Assembly: GCF_010093595.1 (NCBI RefSeq)
Contig: NW_022985441.1
Location: 1,109,838 to 1,173,837 of the forward strand
From: Mytilinidion resinicola
Taxonomy: Eukaryota > Ascomycota > Dothideomycetes > Mytilinidiales > Mytilinidiaceae
DNA: 64,000 bases
Direction: 5' to 3'
The position numbers were made by a program, and so were the translations under genes. Positions 33,737 through 45,726 of this stretch are shown in pieces. Under the pieces are notes generated by a model. It had not been told where the DNA came from, did no database searches, and was given only the letters and a program-made list of their open reading frames with translations. Each line of letters begins with the position of its first letter. The first letter of the stretch is position 1.

Positions 33737-36700
33737 ATGGCCAATAGAGGCGCACAGGCTGATACCGTCCTCAGATACAACGACGGCCGTCGCGATGGTC
33801 GACGCTACGACCGGGAGGACTCCTACCGCCCACGCCGCGAACGCTCTCGCTCTCCTGTGAGGGGAGATCGTAGGCGAGACAGGGACCGAGAGGATCCGCG
33901 TGACCGTGATAATGGACGCCATCGCCGCGACAGAGACCGTGGCTGGGACCGGGACCGGGATCGAGACTACCGGGGACGCAATGACGATGTGCGCGATAGG
34001 GACCGTCGTCGCCCATCGTTCGAATCAGACAGACGCTTTAGCCGCGACAGTCGTGACCGTGGCAAGGAGCTGTCCCAGACACCGGCTCCAACTAAGCTGA
34101 GTGACGAAGAACGCAAGAAGCAAGAGCGAGTCGAGAAATTGGCCGCTTGGAAAGCCAAGAAGGCCGAGGAAGAGAAAGCCGGGAAGGTCAAGGCTTCGAG
34201 CGAGACGGCCCCGACGCCTCCTCAGGCCGCATCTCCTCAGGTCCCCGAAGCAGCACCTGCGCAGACTGGCAAGTCCAAGCCCAAGCCTAAAGAGAAATCA
34301 ACCCACAAGACAAGCTCACGCGCAACACTTGATGGCGGCCTTGCGAAGCATCTGCCCGCTCCTCCAGTCAATGTCGCCACGACTGCTGTTAAGAAGACTT
34401 TTAATGCAGGTTCGTCGCAATATCCCCTTCTCATATCCTTTTCTTTGCAGAGCACCTTATTCAATTTATCTATAGCCTCCGTTCCTACCCAGCTTCTCAA
34501 AACTGGTGGTAACGTGAGTTCATTCGGTCTCAAGAGCAAAGCGCAGCTCGCAGCCGACAAGATCGAGCCCAAGAAATCCCTCTTTGATGACGAGGAAGTC
34601 ACTCTCAAGCGCACCTTCGAGAAGTTGCCCGACTTCATTCCAGACGAGGAACCTCTCAACGGCGGCGAGGACGATGATGTGGACATGAGCGATGCAGGAA
34701 GCGACGATGAAGAGACTGCTGCTGCGCGTCTTGCTGCTGCGGAAAAGCGACGCGAGGAGGCACAGACAAACGGAGACATCGACATGAAAGAAGCTCCAGA
34801 CGCTCCAGCAGGATCCACCACGAACGGCAACAATGACGATGAGGAGGAAGAGGACCCTCTCGATGTGTTCATGAAGGCCCTGGGCAATGATGAGCCGGAG
34901 CCGACTTCTTCGAAAAAACAAGCGGTAGCCATCTATGCGGACGACGACGATGTCACCCAGGAGGCTACAGAGGGCAATACGGATGATTTCCTAGCGGTCG
35001 CCAGTAAGAAGAAAAAGAAGGAGCTTCCGGCTGTTGATCATTCCAAGATCGCTTATGAGCCTTTCAGGAAGAGCTTTTACACGGAGTCCCAAGAGCTGCA
35101 AGACATGACTGCGGAGGAGCTTGCTGACCTGAGGCTTGAGCTCGACGGTATCAAAGTTCGCGGTCTTGATGTCCCCAAACCCGTGCAGACATGGCCTCAA
35201 ATGTCTCTTTCCATGTCGACTCTCAACGTCCTCAGAACTCTTGGATATGATAAGCCTACTCCAATCCAGGCGCAGGCGATTCCCACTATCGAAGCCGGCA
35301 GAGACGTGATCTCTGTGGCAAAGACCGGCTCCGGGAAGACCCTTGCGTTTGGTGTTCCTGTCTTGCGCCACATTCTGGATCAGCGGGATCTTGGATCTTC
35401 TGATGGCCCTATCGCCTTGATTATGGCTCCAACTCGAGAACTAGCGGTTCAGATTCAGCGCGAATTGAAGCCTTTCCTCAAAGCTCATTCGTTGAAGGCT
35501 GCGTGCTGCTATGGCGGAGTGCCGATCAAGGACAACATCGCCGACGTCAAGCGAGGAGGCAATCACGTTATGGTTGCAACCCCCGGCCGTTTGATCGACT
35601 TGATGGCTAGTAACTCGGGTAGGGTTCTGAACCTGAAGCGTGTTACTTACGTGGTTCTAGACGAGGCAGACAGAATGTTTGATATGGGCTTCGAGCCTCA
35701 AGTCATGAAGGTCCTCCAGAGCATCCGTCCAGACCGCCAAACTGTTCTCTTCTCGGCGACGTTTCCGAAATCAATGGAGAGTCTCGCTCGAAAGGCCCTC
35801 GTTAAGCCCGTCGAGATTGTGGTTGGTGGAAGATCTACCGTTGCTCCCGAGATCAAGCAAATTGTCAAAGTTGTGGCACCAGAAAAGAAGTTTAACGAGG
35901 TTCTCTTCGAACTCGGCCAGTTGTTTAAGGAAGACGAAGACGCACGAGCCTTGATATTCGTGGAGACACAAAAGACTGCTGAAGATCTGCTTGACAAGGT
36001 CATGAAGAAAGGATATCCAGCCCGTGCTATCCACGGTGGTAAAGAGCAAATCGATCGCGATGATGCAATCTCTGACTTTAAAGCTGGAATCCTTCCTGTC
36101 GTCGTGGCCACTTCGGTAGCTGCTCGAGGACTAGACGTGAAGCAGCTCAAGCTCGTCATCAACTACGACCCGCCCAGCCACTTGGAGGATTATGTCCACC
36201 GTGTCGGACGGACTGGTAGGGCTGGAAACACGGGTACAGCCGTAACGATCATTACGGAATCTCAGGAGCGCGAGTCGATCCACATTGCCAAGGCACTTCG
36301 ACAGAGCGGACAACCGGTTCCCGAGGATCTACAGAAGATGGTAGACTCTTTCATGGAGAAGGTCAAGGCAGGTGAAGAGAAGATGAGTGGTTCTGGGTTC
36401 GGCGGCAAGGGTCTTGAAAAACTAGACCAAGAGCGTGAGAGAGAGAGGATGCGTGAGAAGCGCGCATACAAAACAGGGGATGAGCCCGATGAGGAAGCTG
36501 AAAAGGAGAAGGTATCGGAAGAGGACGATTTCACGGTTCAAAGTTCGGCTAATCCAGCACCCGCGCAGATACAGGTTACATCTTCTTCAGCACCCCCGCC
36601 CTTAGACGTTCCGCACTCAGACGCTCCGTCCTCAGGCCTTCCAGATCTAGACGGTGAAATCATTGTCCATAGGACCGAGAAGCTAGCCGCTGGCGGCGCA

Positions 36701-37179
36701 GGAGGCGATCATATGGCGAGAGTTCTCCGAGCAGCCCAGGCTATCGGAGGACGTCTTACCAAGAAGAATATGATCCACCCTGGTCAACCAATCGACAATA
36801 AGGGCCCAGATGCAGGCGCCTTCCACACCACCTTGGAAATCAACGACTTTCCACAGAAAGCTCGTTGGGCTGTCACCAACCGGACCAACGTCGCGAAAAT
36901 CCTGGATCGTACAGGCACATCGATCACCACAAAGGGCAACTTCTATCCTCCGGGCAAAAATCCTCAGGAGGGAGACCCCCCTAAGCTCTATATCCTAGTG
37001 TGGGTACCATCCAATTTTCATTAGGAAAGATACGCTAACGACATTATAGGGAGGGCGACACGGAGGCGGTCGTGAAGGGTGCCATGCGCGAGTTGCAAAA
37101 CCTGCTGAAGGAGGGAACCCAAGCAGCTCTGGACAATGAATCCAGAGGCCCTGGTGGTGGACGATACAGTGTTCTCTAA
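33737..37179 (+). CDS. PRP5: DEAD-box pre-mRNA splicing helicase Prp5
   Basis: The exons are 33737-34409, 34476-36999 and 37050-37179 (1108 residues). Prp5 is the ATPase that proofreads U2 snRNP-branch site pairing during prespliceosome assembly. The N-terminus (about 15-120) is rich in RD/RE/RS dipeptides. An acidic central part is followed by the core: [22 protein letters not shown] (506-513), [17 protein letters not shown] (620-623), [13 protein letters not shown] and [10 protein letters not shown]. The C-terminal region contains [20 protein letters not shown] and [14 protein letters not shown], the KH-like extension typical of Prp5/DDX46. The 66-nt intron 1 is a multiple of three without a stop, so an unspliced reading also stays open. 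The last intron must be removed to give [20 protein letters not shown]. Confidence 0.95.
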
Positions 37180-37911
37180 AGCAGTGTGACGCTTCTCCGA
37201 AACCGAGTACATGAGCAAAGATACGTTACTTGGTTGGTTGCATGCACAGGCGTCTTTTTTGTCTTCATTTCCTGCGTAATGGATGGGCTATGGATGATGG
37301 ATATGGTGGTTGGGTTCCCGTACGACTGGCGGGGATCCATTGAGCATCGCTCATGTGGATAACGATATCGCTGGATTGGCGATTTTGTCAATCGTAACAT
37401 GGTTGGGCTACGGTTGATGGGTGAACAACGGTTGGGCTTTCGGGTACGACTAGCGGAAACTTAGAAAGTGTGGTTCATGGAGGAGATGGCTCCCAAGAAT
37501 TGGCGACCCTGTCAATCATATGGTGGCACATCTAGGTTACTTCAAACGGTGCTATGCACTTGTTTGATGACCGCCATAAAACAGAAAACTAAAAAAAACC
37601 TCCTATAGCAGAGCAATTGAAGCATGATATGCCTCTTGCATCATACCTTCTCCTTGCTCTTTGATGGTGACACTAGTAGGCAACTGTCCACAGCTGGATG
37701 CTAAACGATGTGAGCGGTTCTAAGGTTCATACCTAGGTATTCAAGATTCGGAAGCGTCCCTGGATTGATACTCTTGGCATGGAAGGCAGGCAACGCATTT
37801 CATATTCGTGAAATCGTAATGCCGTGCATGTATTTACAAGTATGACACCCCTCCTGTGGCAACGCAACCGCATCCAACGCCCATCCCCCAATTCCCAATT
37901 TCCCTGATCCC
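37180..37911. other. Gap: PRP5 3' region with a diverged direct repeat
   Basis: 732 bp between convergent genes. It holds a roughly 120-bp tandem duplication, listed separately. No gene was seen. Confidence 0.5.
37279..37518. repeat. Diverged ~120-bp tandem duplication
   Basis: Copy A (about 37279-37397) and copy B (about 37399-37518) align end to end. Shared blocks are ggatgggctatgg/ggttgggctacgg, cccgtacgactggcgg/cgggtacgactagcgg, ggattggcgattttgtcaatc/gaattggcgaccctgtcaatc. It lies in the putative 3' UTR or downstream region of PRP5. Confidence 0.6.
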
Positions 37912-38389
37912 TCAACTATACTTCTGTATCTCGGCATTCCGCTCCGTCTCCTTGCGCGCCAGATTATCCCGCGCCTCCTGCACCCTCGTCGCATTCATCG
38001 TCTGCTTCTTCTGCTTATCCAATTCCCCGCCCAGCTTCCCCTTCCCCTTCGCCTGCTGTAACCGCGCCTAGTCGCACACGTTAGCCCCGCACTCTCCACC
38101 CAATAATCCAATTTCCGCAACCCCTTCCAAACCCGCAGCTTCAATTCGAGATGGGGTAGCTCACCTCGGCAGCCCGCGCAGCTGCAGCCCGCGGATCATC
38201 TGCCGAGCGCGCGGCGGTGCCGCCGACTGTCTGTCCGCCGCCGGTGGTTGAGGCGCGTTGGGCCTGTTTCTGGGAGGGGAGTTTGGCGGAGGCGGGCTTG
38301 GCGGCGGGCGCGGAGGAGAGGGTGCGGCCGGGGGTGGAGAAGTGGTCTTTGTCGCCGCCGCCGCAGAGGCCGCTGCAGGTGTTGCCCAT
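37912..38389 (-). CDS. Small lipid-anchored (MGxxC) protein of unknown function
   Basis: The exons are 38165-38389 and 37912-38067 (126 residues). The protein starts MGNTCSGLCGGG. Gly2 is a candidate N-myristoylation site and Cys5 and Cys9 candidate palmitoylation sites, so it is probably tethered to a membrane. The middle is Ala/Ser/Thr-rich and probably disordered (TPGRTLSSAPAAKPASAKLP). The C-terminal half is a charged helix (AAAARAAE joined to ARLQQAKGKGKLGGELDKQK, then NATRVQEARDNLARKETERN). I recall similar short acylated proteins in other ascomycetes but know no function. The 97-nt intron is in phase 0 with good GT-AG signals; without it the frame ends after seven further residues. Confidence 0.7.
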
Positions 38390-39221
38390 TGTTTTGCGGC
38401 TGTGCGCCTGGGAGGGTGGTGGGAGGAGCTAAGGTAGGGAGGGAGGGAGCTGGGTAGGAGGTGAGGTTGGTGGAGGTGGAACTAGAGGGGTGGATACCTA
38501 GGCTAGGCTAAGAGAGCGTGGGGAGAGTGTGGGGTTGAAGTGAGGCTGTGCAGAGCGGAGCTTGGGATGGTGGAGATGGGTTGAGAAAGATGATGTCGAG
38601 TGCTGAAAGAGAAGTGCTAGGAGAGAGCGAGGAGGATAGTCTAGAGAGAGATAGGTTCTTCTGCGTTTGGAATAGAACATTTCAACGTAGGGAGGCAGGT
38701 TTGCTGCGCTGGTCTCACCATGAAGCGTGGAACTGGCTGATCAAAGGTCAAATGGAACGTTTCGTATGTTTTCCCTGTGATGAGCAAATCCTGCCGTTGA
38801 GATACTTCGCTCCTACGCTTTCTGAGAAAGACGGTACCGGAAGGGGACCTGCATAGCACATTAGAGTAGAGTTTCTTGCTCTGTCACGTGCCAAATCTAC
38901 CCCAGCCCTCTGGTCCCCAAAATATGTCCCCAACCCCACCTACCTAGAGGCCCTGAGACGATATCACTGCCACGCATCGCCGGCATCCCTTCTCTGCTGG
39001 CGAAGGCATGCTCCTCTGCGGCGTGTTCACTGCCTACCCTACCACCCCCGTCCGTCTGGCCGGCAGAGACCGAATCTGCCCCTCGCTGGTGCAAAGCTTG
39101 CGGCCGATCGTTGAGCACCGTGATGTCCGCCCTGTCAACTCCAACGCTTCTCAGGGTGCTAACTGCCTGTCCGTGTAGCTGAGCCTCACTTTCTCCAAGA
39201 CCTTTCTCTTCCATCTCGGTC
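38390..39221. other. Gap: divergent upstream region of the C2H2 factor
   Basis: 832 bp between the acylated protein gene (-) and the C2H2 transcription factor gene (+). It includes a GA-rich tract (about 38400-38640), a likely promoter or 5' UTR of the minus-strand gene. Frames at 38548-38856 (+) and 38897-39286 (-) lack any domain. Confidence 0.45.
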
Positions 39222-41555
39222 ATGTTGTCTCCTGCAATATCCGCCCTCGCCGGCTCCAAGCGGTGCGCCGCTGGCAACATTATCAACAGCCTTACTTCCC
39301 ACCACGTCTACTCCGAGAACGACCACCCGCCCCGCCATATCAACCCTGAACTCCTCTGTTGTCCCCCGGGAACCGGCTGCCATTCTACCATTCCACATTT
39401 CCATGCGCAATCCTCGAGCCTCAAGTCGTCCAAATACCCCTCCACATACCCGGATTCTGGACACAACTGGACGAGCACAGTTAACGACGAGTCGGTTGAT
39501 ATCCCAAAAGCCCGTTTCCGCCCTCTTTGCGATGCCTGTGTCATGAACGAAGATTGCACCGACGAGTGCGCAATCCCTTGCTCTGGGGATAAAAAATGTC
39601 CCGGCGATGTTGTCTGCCCCGAAGTTGCTCCATGCTGCGAAGCGCAGTGCGATATAAAATGCGCCAACACTCCATGTTCGCCATGTTTTGAGGACGAGTG
39701 CCGCGACCCATGTACCAAGATCTCATGTCCCGGGGTCCAATGCCCTTGCGCAGCCTGTGACGCGGATCCGTGCCCGCTGCAGGACAATTGGGACCCTTGC
39801 CACGTGAGCCATCACCCTTCATCGCTCTCTACCGTGGTACCATGTCCTAGCGACACTGCTCGTCGGGCTCCCTTCGTCCTGGGGTCCAACCAAACGAGCT
39901 ACCACGACCAATCCGCTCAGGTGGAATCCTCATTCGGTTTACAGCGTTCGTTTCACGGAAATTCGAGTCACCAGTCACACGCAATGGAGAACATGGATCT
40001 GTTCTCTTCAGACACCAACACGACCGAATTCAGGTCCCTTTTTCACCCCAATGGACAATTCATACAAACTCATCCTTTCTCTGACACCCATACTTGTCTT
40101 ATTGATATGTCTTTTGAACATTGCTACTACGGCCCTCATTCTTGCTGCCACGGCAATCTTGAGCCATGCGAACAGTGTCATGAGATACCTCAGAGTGGTC
40201 ACAACATATCAGGAGGCTCGAACCATCGACCCTTTGGTCACTTGACGAAATCTGGCTCTACAAGCCACCCTCGCCAATCCTTCGCGCAACAAAACACGCC
40301 CGGGTTCGAATATCCTCACCGCCAGACATCAAGCAGCATGAGCAGTGAACTAGCGGAACCGTCCGCCAACTCTGTGCATCCTTTGTCATCCCCTTGGCTG
40401 TTAGGTGGCCAATCTTGGGATACCTCGATGCCTCAATTTTTAAACTCAGACCTTCGATCAAGCCTGATGAATTGCGGCAACGTACACATGGGGCCTGGGA
40501 AGCATCAAGCTAACAGTGCTGCTTTTTCATATCCTTCTCCGATATCAAAACCAGGAACAAGCTCCGGAAAAACTACCATGTCTGTGTCTCCGATTGGTGA
40601 CGACTCAGCATCGGGGCGGGTGTCATCATTGTCAATGGAGCCATCCTCAGATGATGGTCTCAGAGATCAATTGCGCTCCCCTTCTCTTCTTCAAAGCTTT
40701 AGACCCACGCCTAAAGATAATGGAGCATACATTTGCAGATGGAAGCCGACCTCTTCCGTGATTTGCTTTGACCAATTCAAATCTGCAGAGGCTCTTCACA
40801 ACCACATTAAAGCCTGTCACATAGGCAAGACGAACGGATCTTGCTTTTGTCAGTGGGAGGGTTGCGATGAAGACCATACAAAGGACTTCAAGCAACGCTC
40901 GAAATTGGCCAGACATTTGCTTGTGCATGCTGGCTGTATGTTGAAATTTCGTATAACTTCAATCGGTATTTCATACTTACAACATCACAGATCGGCCCTA
41001 CAAGTGTGGCCATGATGGGTGCGAAAAGACCTTCGCCACCAACCAAGCCAAAGATAACCACGAACGTACGCATGCAGGCAACAAGCCTTATCAATGCCAG
41101 CACTGTCCCTACGTAACAACGACGGCTACTCAACTCAGTAAGCTTACTCCCAACAGCCCATGCTCCGCAGCTCCTAACCCCTTTCCCTTCCCTCAGAAAC
41201 CCACATCAATGCCAAACACATCAAAGACAAATGCTTCCACTGCCGCATCTGCGCCTTCTGCTGCGCCGACTCCTCGAACCTCTCCAAGCACGAGAAAACC
41301 CACCGCGCGCGGCCCTACCGCTGCTTACACCCCAGCTGCACGTTTAAAAACGACTGTCGGTGGGAAAACGTGAAGCGCCATTTCAAGAAGTCGGGACATT
41401 GCCCAGAGCTGCTGGTCGATGACTCCCCGGAGCAGGTGCGGTATAAGCAAGAAGCAGCGGAGCTCGCGAAGAGGGACCCATTGCCGAAGAAGGTGAGTCG
41501 GGTGAGGCGGACGGGAGAGGTGGCGGAAAGGGAGGAGGGAGAGAGTAGCTGTTGA
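39222..41555 (+). CDS. C2H2 zinc-finger transcription factor with N-terminal Cys-rich domain
   Basis: The exons are 39222-40935, 40991-41137 and 41197-41555 (739 residues). The C-terminal third holds the DNA-binding part: a divergent finger near ICRWKPTSS...HIKACH, CFCQWEGCDEDH...RHLLVH, then the classical YKCGHDGCEKTFATNQ...HERTH, YQCQHCPYVTT, FHCRICAFCCADSSNLSKHE and YRCLHPSCTFKN...KRHFKKSGH. Both introns lie within the finger array. Near the N-terminus (about 105-195) is a dense cysteine block, including CDACVMNEDC, CSGDKKCPGDVVC and CPGVQCPCAACDADPC, roughly one Cys every four residues. This could be a zinc- or metal-binding module. The middle is Ser/Pro/His-rich and presumably an activation region. 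The target pathway is unknown. Confidence 0.85.
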
Positions 41556-42875
41556 GCCGGTATGTACAAGGCAGGGAGCGCGGTAATTGTACGGCTATGC
41601 ATTCTCGGCGTTGGGGCTTGGTTACCTAGGCATGGCGTCTAGTAGAAGTCATGAGTTCATGTGTTCATGAGGGGATCTGTAGCGTTTTCTAGTGCTTTGG
41701 TATGCCATTGGGAGCGTGCTGGGTGTCGCCGCTGCGTGCCGTCCGCGTCTATCAAAAATCCTCTTGCACGGTTTGATTTGGTGAGAACTTCTTACACACG
41801 TGAGGAGTTTCTAGGCGGAGGTCCTTCGGCTGCTCTTCTCAGGCCTTTTGCCGATGGCCTGATTCGGAAGCCCGTTGCTTCCAGCTTGAAAGAGAGGGCA
41901 CCGGGTGTGCCCCTCCACGTCTACTAAGAAAAGCTCTTGCGCGGTTGATTCTGTAACTTCTTCTAACGAAAGCGCGGAAATTGTCGAGCGGAACTACCCC
42001 AACAACTCATCTCAAGCCCTTTGGCAGTAGTCCGATTCAGGGCCCGTTGCTTCCAGCCTAAAAGAGTAGCACGAGGTGTACTCCCTCAACGTCTAACCAA
42101 AAAGGCTCTTGCGCCCGTTGATTCTGTACCAACTTCTAACTGGTCTTCTACTCTAATAAGCAGAAGCGCCGCCAACAGCTCCCCTGAACCCTCTTGCCAA
42201 TAGCCTAATTCACAGGTCTGTTGTTTTCTGGATCGCAAAAACGGGCTCCGATACGGGCACGCTTGCGTAGTTATCCCTCTGGCGTCTACCAAAAAATCCC
42301 CCTTTCCCACGGCTCATTCGGTAAGAACGCCCACCCAGACTTCAAAGCCTTACTAGTAAAGTAGGGGGGCGCTCCAAAAGCCCCCTCTTAAACCCTCTTG
42401 ACAGCAACCTAAGATAGACGCCGTTACTTCCGCGTGAAAAAAAAAACGGGCCACAACGAGGGCATGCCGCGTACCCCTCCGCGTCTACCAAATAAGACCT
42501 CATGCGGTTCATTTGGGAAGAACTTCTCAAAACACTCAAGAAGAGAGTCTCTCTGAGCGGGGGGTGCTCTGTCTAACTTTTGTAATCCTGTTATCTGGAG
42601 AGCTGATTTAAAAGGCTTGTAATGGGGGAGTGAAAAGCGATCACCCCGAGGGGACACTTTCGGGAGAACTTGGACCAGCAGTATGGATACTTTTTTAGTA
42701 GATCTGGCAGTAGGATTCACGTCTATAAGCGTGATAAGTAGTCACTTCCGCGAGAGCTGTTAACCCTGTTGTGCATGCTTTCGGCCCTATCTCCAACGAC
42801 GCAGGTGGCGGCAGCGATCCATGTATGAACACGGTCTAATTGCACAGGCCTTCTGGGTTTTCCAGTATTACAGCG
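41556..42875. other. Gap: 1.3 kb between C2H2 factor and DBP4, mostly satellite
   Basis: This lies between convergent genes. Most of it is the diverged tandem array described separately. No intact gene was found; the frames in it are short and repeat-derived. Confidence 0.5.
41700..42580. repeat. Diverged satellite-like tandem array, about five units of 172-200 bp
   Basis: An anchor of the form c(c/a)(g/a)cgtcta(c)caaaaa..ctcttgc recurs at 41743, 41915, 42087, 42279 and 42479, giving periods of 172, 172, 192 and 200 bases. Each unit then carries a ggttgattctgt..aacttctt segment. A second block (cccgttgcttccagcttgaa and variants) follows about 100 bases later, before the next anchor. Units 1 to 3 are the most alike; the last two are more diverged, with short poly-A and poly-G/C insertions. 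The array lies between two convergent genes. Confidence 0.75.
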
Positions 42876-45420
42876 CTACCCAAGCAAGCCCGACGCCATC
42901 GCCTCCAAGTCCTCCAACGTCTGCGGCTGCTCCACAGCCCTCCCCTTACCCTTCTTCCCTCTCTTCCGCGTCCGCTCACCCGCCTCCTCATCGCTCGCGT
43001 CCTCAAACCACTTCTTCGGCCTCTTCGTCGGAGGCGGACTCGCGTCTTTCTCCGCACCAGCATCGTACACATCCTGGGTAACATCCAAGAACGCCTTGAA
43101 CGCATCCTCGTTGGCCGCACCGTCGAGCTCAACGCCGCCGTCGCTCTCATCAACTTCCTCAGCCTCGGCCTCAGCCGCCCTCCTCTTCTTCTTTTCCTTC
43201 TTTGCCTTTTTGCGTGCACGCTCGACTTCTTTATCGCCAACGTCTTCCTTGAGCACGCGCTCTCTTTCTGTTGCCAAGAAGCGCTGTCTCTGCTCCTCTG
43301 CCTCGCCCTTCGCCTTGAAGGCGTCTTCGTCTTCGAGTTCGTAGACCTCGTGGGCGTTGCCTTCGTCGTCGAATAGGATCTTTGAACCCCGGTTCTTTAG
43401 CTTCAGCATCTTCTTCTTCGACTTGAGCAGCTTCTCCCGGCGCTTGCTGTCTAATATCAGCGGCGTGACGGCGCCAGGGAGGTCAACGACTTTGTGCTTC
43501 GACCCAGTGTCGTCATCGCTATCATCATCCAGCTCAGAGAGGTCTTCGTCAACAGGGATGCGGCGTTTGACGGAGAGGAAGTCATCGTCATCGTTGGCGG
43601 CAGTGTCAGCTTGCGACTCGGGCTTCTTCCCGTCGTCCTCAGTTCTGATGAGTTTCGTGTAGTGGTCCGTGAAGACGTCCTGGTTGGTTCTCTCAAACAT
43701 GCGGTCATGCTTCGTCCGTACGCCATCCTTGCTCTTCGGTAGTTTCTTCGCTACACCGTCCACCTCTTCTTCGTCTTCAGAGTCTGAGAGCACATAACGT
43801 GGGGCGTTCTTCCGGTCCTTGACATTCTCGCCCTTCATGAACTTGATGTGAGGCGCGCCTGGCAATCCCAGGCTAGCCGCAAACTCTTCAAGATCGTACT
43901 CGGAGAGTTTGAAAACGGCTTTGTCGTGTTGGAGGTAAAGGCTTCGGACATATGAAACAAAGGCTTTTTGGCCGAGGTATTTTAGCTGAGGGTCTTTGAA
44001 GCACATGTTTTGCAGTTGATTTTTTAATGATTGCAGTTTCTTTTGGCGGATGTTGATGCGCTCGATTGGAACTTTCTTTTGCATTAGACGCTCTAGCATT
44101 GCTTCCTCCTCGCTTGGCGCGAGAAAGAGGACAGCCTTGCCGTCGCGTTCGTATCTTGCGGTCCTTCCTACGCGATGGATATACGTATCGACATCCTCAG
44201 GACAATCTACTTGGACCACCCAGTCCACAGCTGGGAAGTCAAGGCCACGGGCGGCGACGTCGGTAGCAAAGAGGCACGAGTTCTTGGATGCGGAGAACTT
44301 CTGTGTGATTTCTAGCCTGACTGTCTGTTTTTGAGAGCCATGAAGATGAAGGAGAGGAATTCCGGGCTGCATATGTCGAAACGAGTCATACACAAACCTA
44401 GCAAAGATTAGACAAACTCCTGAAGTCAACCTCTGACCAACTTACCGAACTTGTTTCGCAGAGGAGAGAAACACTAAAATCTTCTGCTTCTTACTCGCCT
44501 GAATAAAACTCCAAAGAGTATCAATCTTCTCATGAAGCGGCGTAATAACGTAGTTCTGTTGAAGCGACTTCGGAGTAGCAGCAGCCGCTCCTTCATCCAC
44601 AGAAACATATTCCGGGTCCTTCAGACTCAATCGTGCCAGGTCCTGTACCCGCCGTGATTGCGTAGCCGAGAATAGCAGTGTTTGTCGCTCTTTCGGGAGG
44701 TATTCCACGATAGCATCCACGTCTCGCTGGAAGCCCATATCAAGGATCCGGTCGGCCTCGTCCAGCACCAGCATCCTTAGGTTATCGACATCGAACCCCG
44801 CGGTTTGCGACAAATGTTGCAGCAAGCGACCCGGCGTCGCGACCACGATGTTCATCCGTGCGAGCGCGGCTTGTTCTTCCGCAAGGCTCTTGCCTCCGAT
44901 TACTAGACCGGCGGCAAACATGTGGCCCTTGGACCCGATCCTTCGCAGAACGTCGAAAATTTGTGTTGCGAGCTCTCGAGTGGGCGAGAGGATTATCCCG
45001 GCCAGCCCAGCGTCTACACCAACACATTGGGCACGATATAGGTTTTCAAGCAGCGGAACCAGGAAAGCGAGCGTTTTGCCCTGGCCTGTCTTCGCGGCGC
45101 CTAGCAGGTCTTTGCCTTTGAGGATATACGGAATCGATTTGGCTTGGATGTCGGTCATGACGGAGAAGTGGGCGGCTTTGAGGCCGGCGCGTGTGAAGTC
45201 GGAGAGCGGCAGTTCTTTGAAGTCTTTGGAGGTGCTGGTTTTGGGGTCCTAGAGTTATATAAGTACATGTATGGAGGTACCGGTAGGATTCAAGGTATAC
45301 CAATTCTGCCACTTTCTGCTCCAGCGCCTCGATGTCGCCATGGTCACGCTTCCGTTTCTGCGTACCCAGCTGCTTCTTCGGTTTAGTCGGCCTCGCGCGG
45401 CCGGTGAGCGTGGGCGCCAT
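42876..45420 (-). CDS. DBP4: DEAD-box RNA helicase Dbp4
   Basis: The exons are 45301-45420, 44446-45248 and 42876-44397 (814 residues). Dbp4 (Hca4) is a nucleolar helicase for early 18S rRNA processing, releasing U14 snoRNA from pre-rRNA. The core shows [29 protein letters not shown] (91-99), [22 protein letters not shown] (203-206), [48 protein letters not shown] and [10 protein letters not shown]. The C-terminal half is acidic and Lys-rich, ending [17 protein letters not shown], a characteristic Dbp4 ending. The second intron falls between KQVR and FVYDSFRH, just before helicase motif IV, and the phase is exact. The start at 45420 is the first ATG giving the basic N-terminus. It is divergent from the J-protein gene, 306 bp apart. 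Confidence 0.96.
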
Positions 45421-45726
45421 TCTCAATACATGGAGAGAGTGTAGTGTTGGAGTTGGAGGTCGAGGTCAGAACAAATTTCACGCACGGGCCAGCTGGAGAA
45501 GCGGGTCCATTTTTCGTCCCTCTTGTCGCGGGGCGGAAGGCTCCCTTGAACATAAAGTGGCAGTCTATGATGAATACTCCACCGCGGGCCTCCTCCAACA
45601 CAGCCTTGCCTTGCTGTGCTTCACCCGCAGTTTCTGTGAGAGGCCTCACTACTTACCTTTCTCGAGCTTGACAAGCCCACTTCATTCGTTCTAAGTGCCT
45701 CGCGAAACCATCACACCGCCACCCCA
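45421..45726. promoter_or_regulatory. Divergent promoter of DBP4 and the J-protein gene
   Basis: 306 bp between divergent start codons. No gene; both 5' UTRs and promoters must lie here. No specific operator was identified. Confidence 0.5.

Noticed and set aside
42840..43376. 178-residue plus-strand frame
   Set aside because: Antisense shadow of the acidic/Lys-rich 3' part of DBP4.
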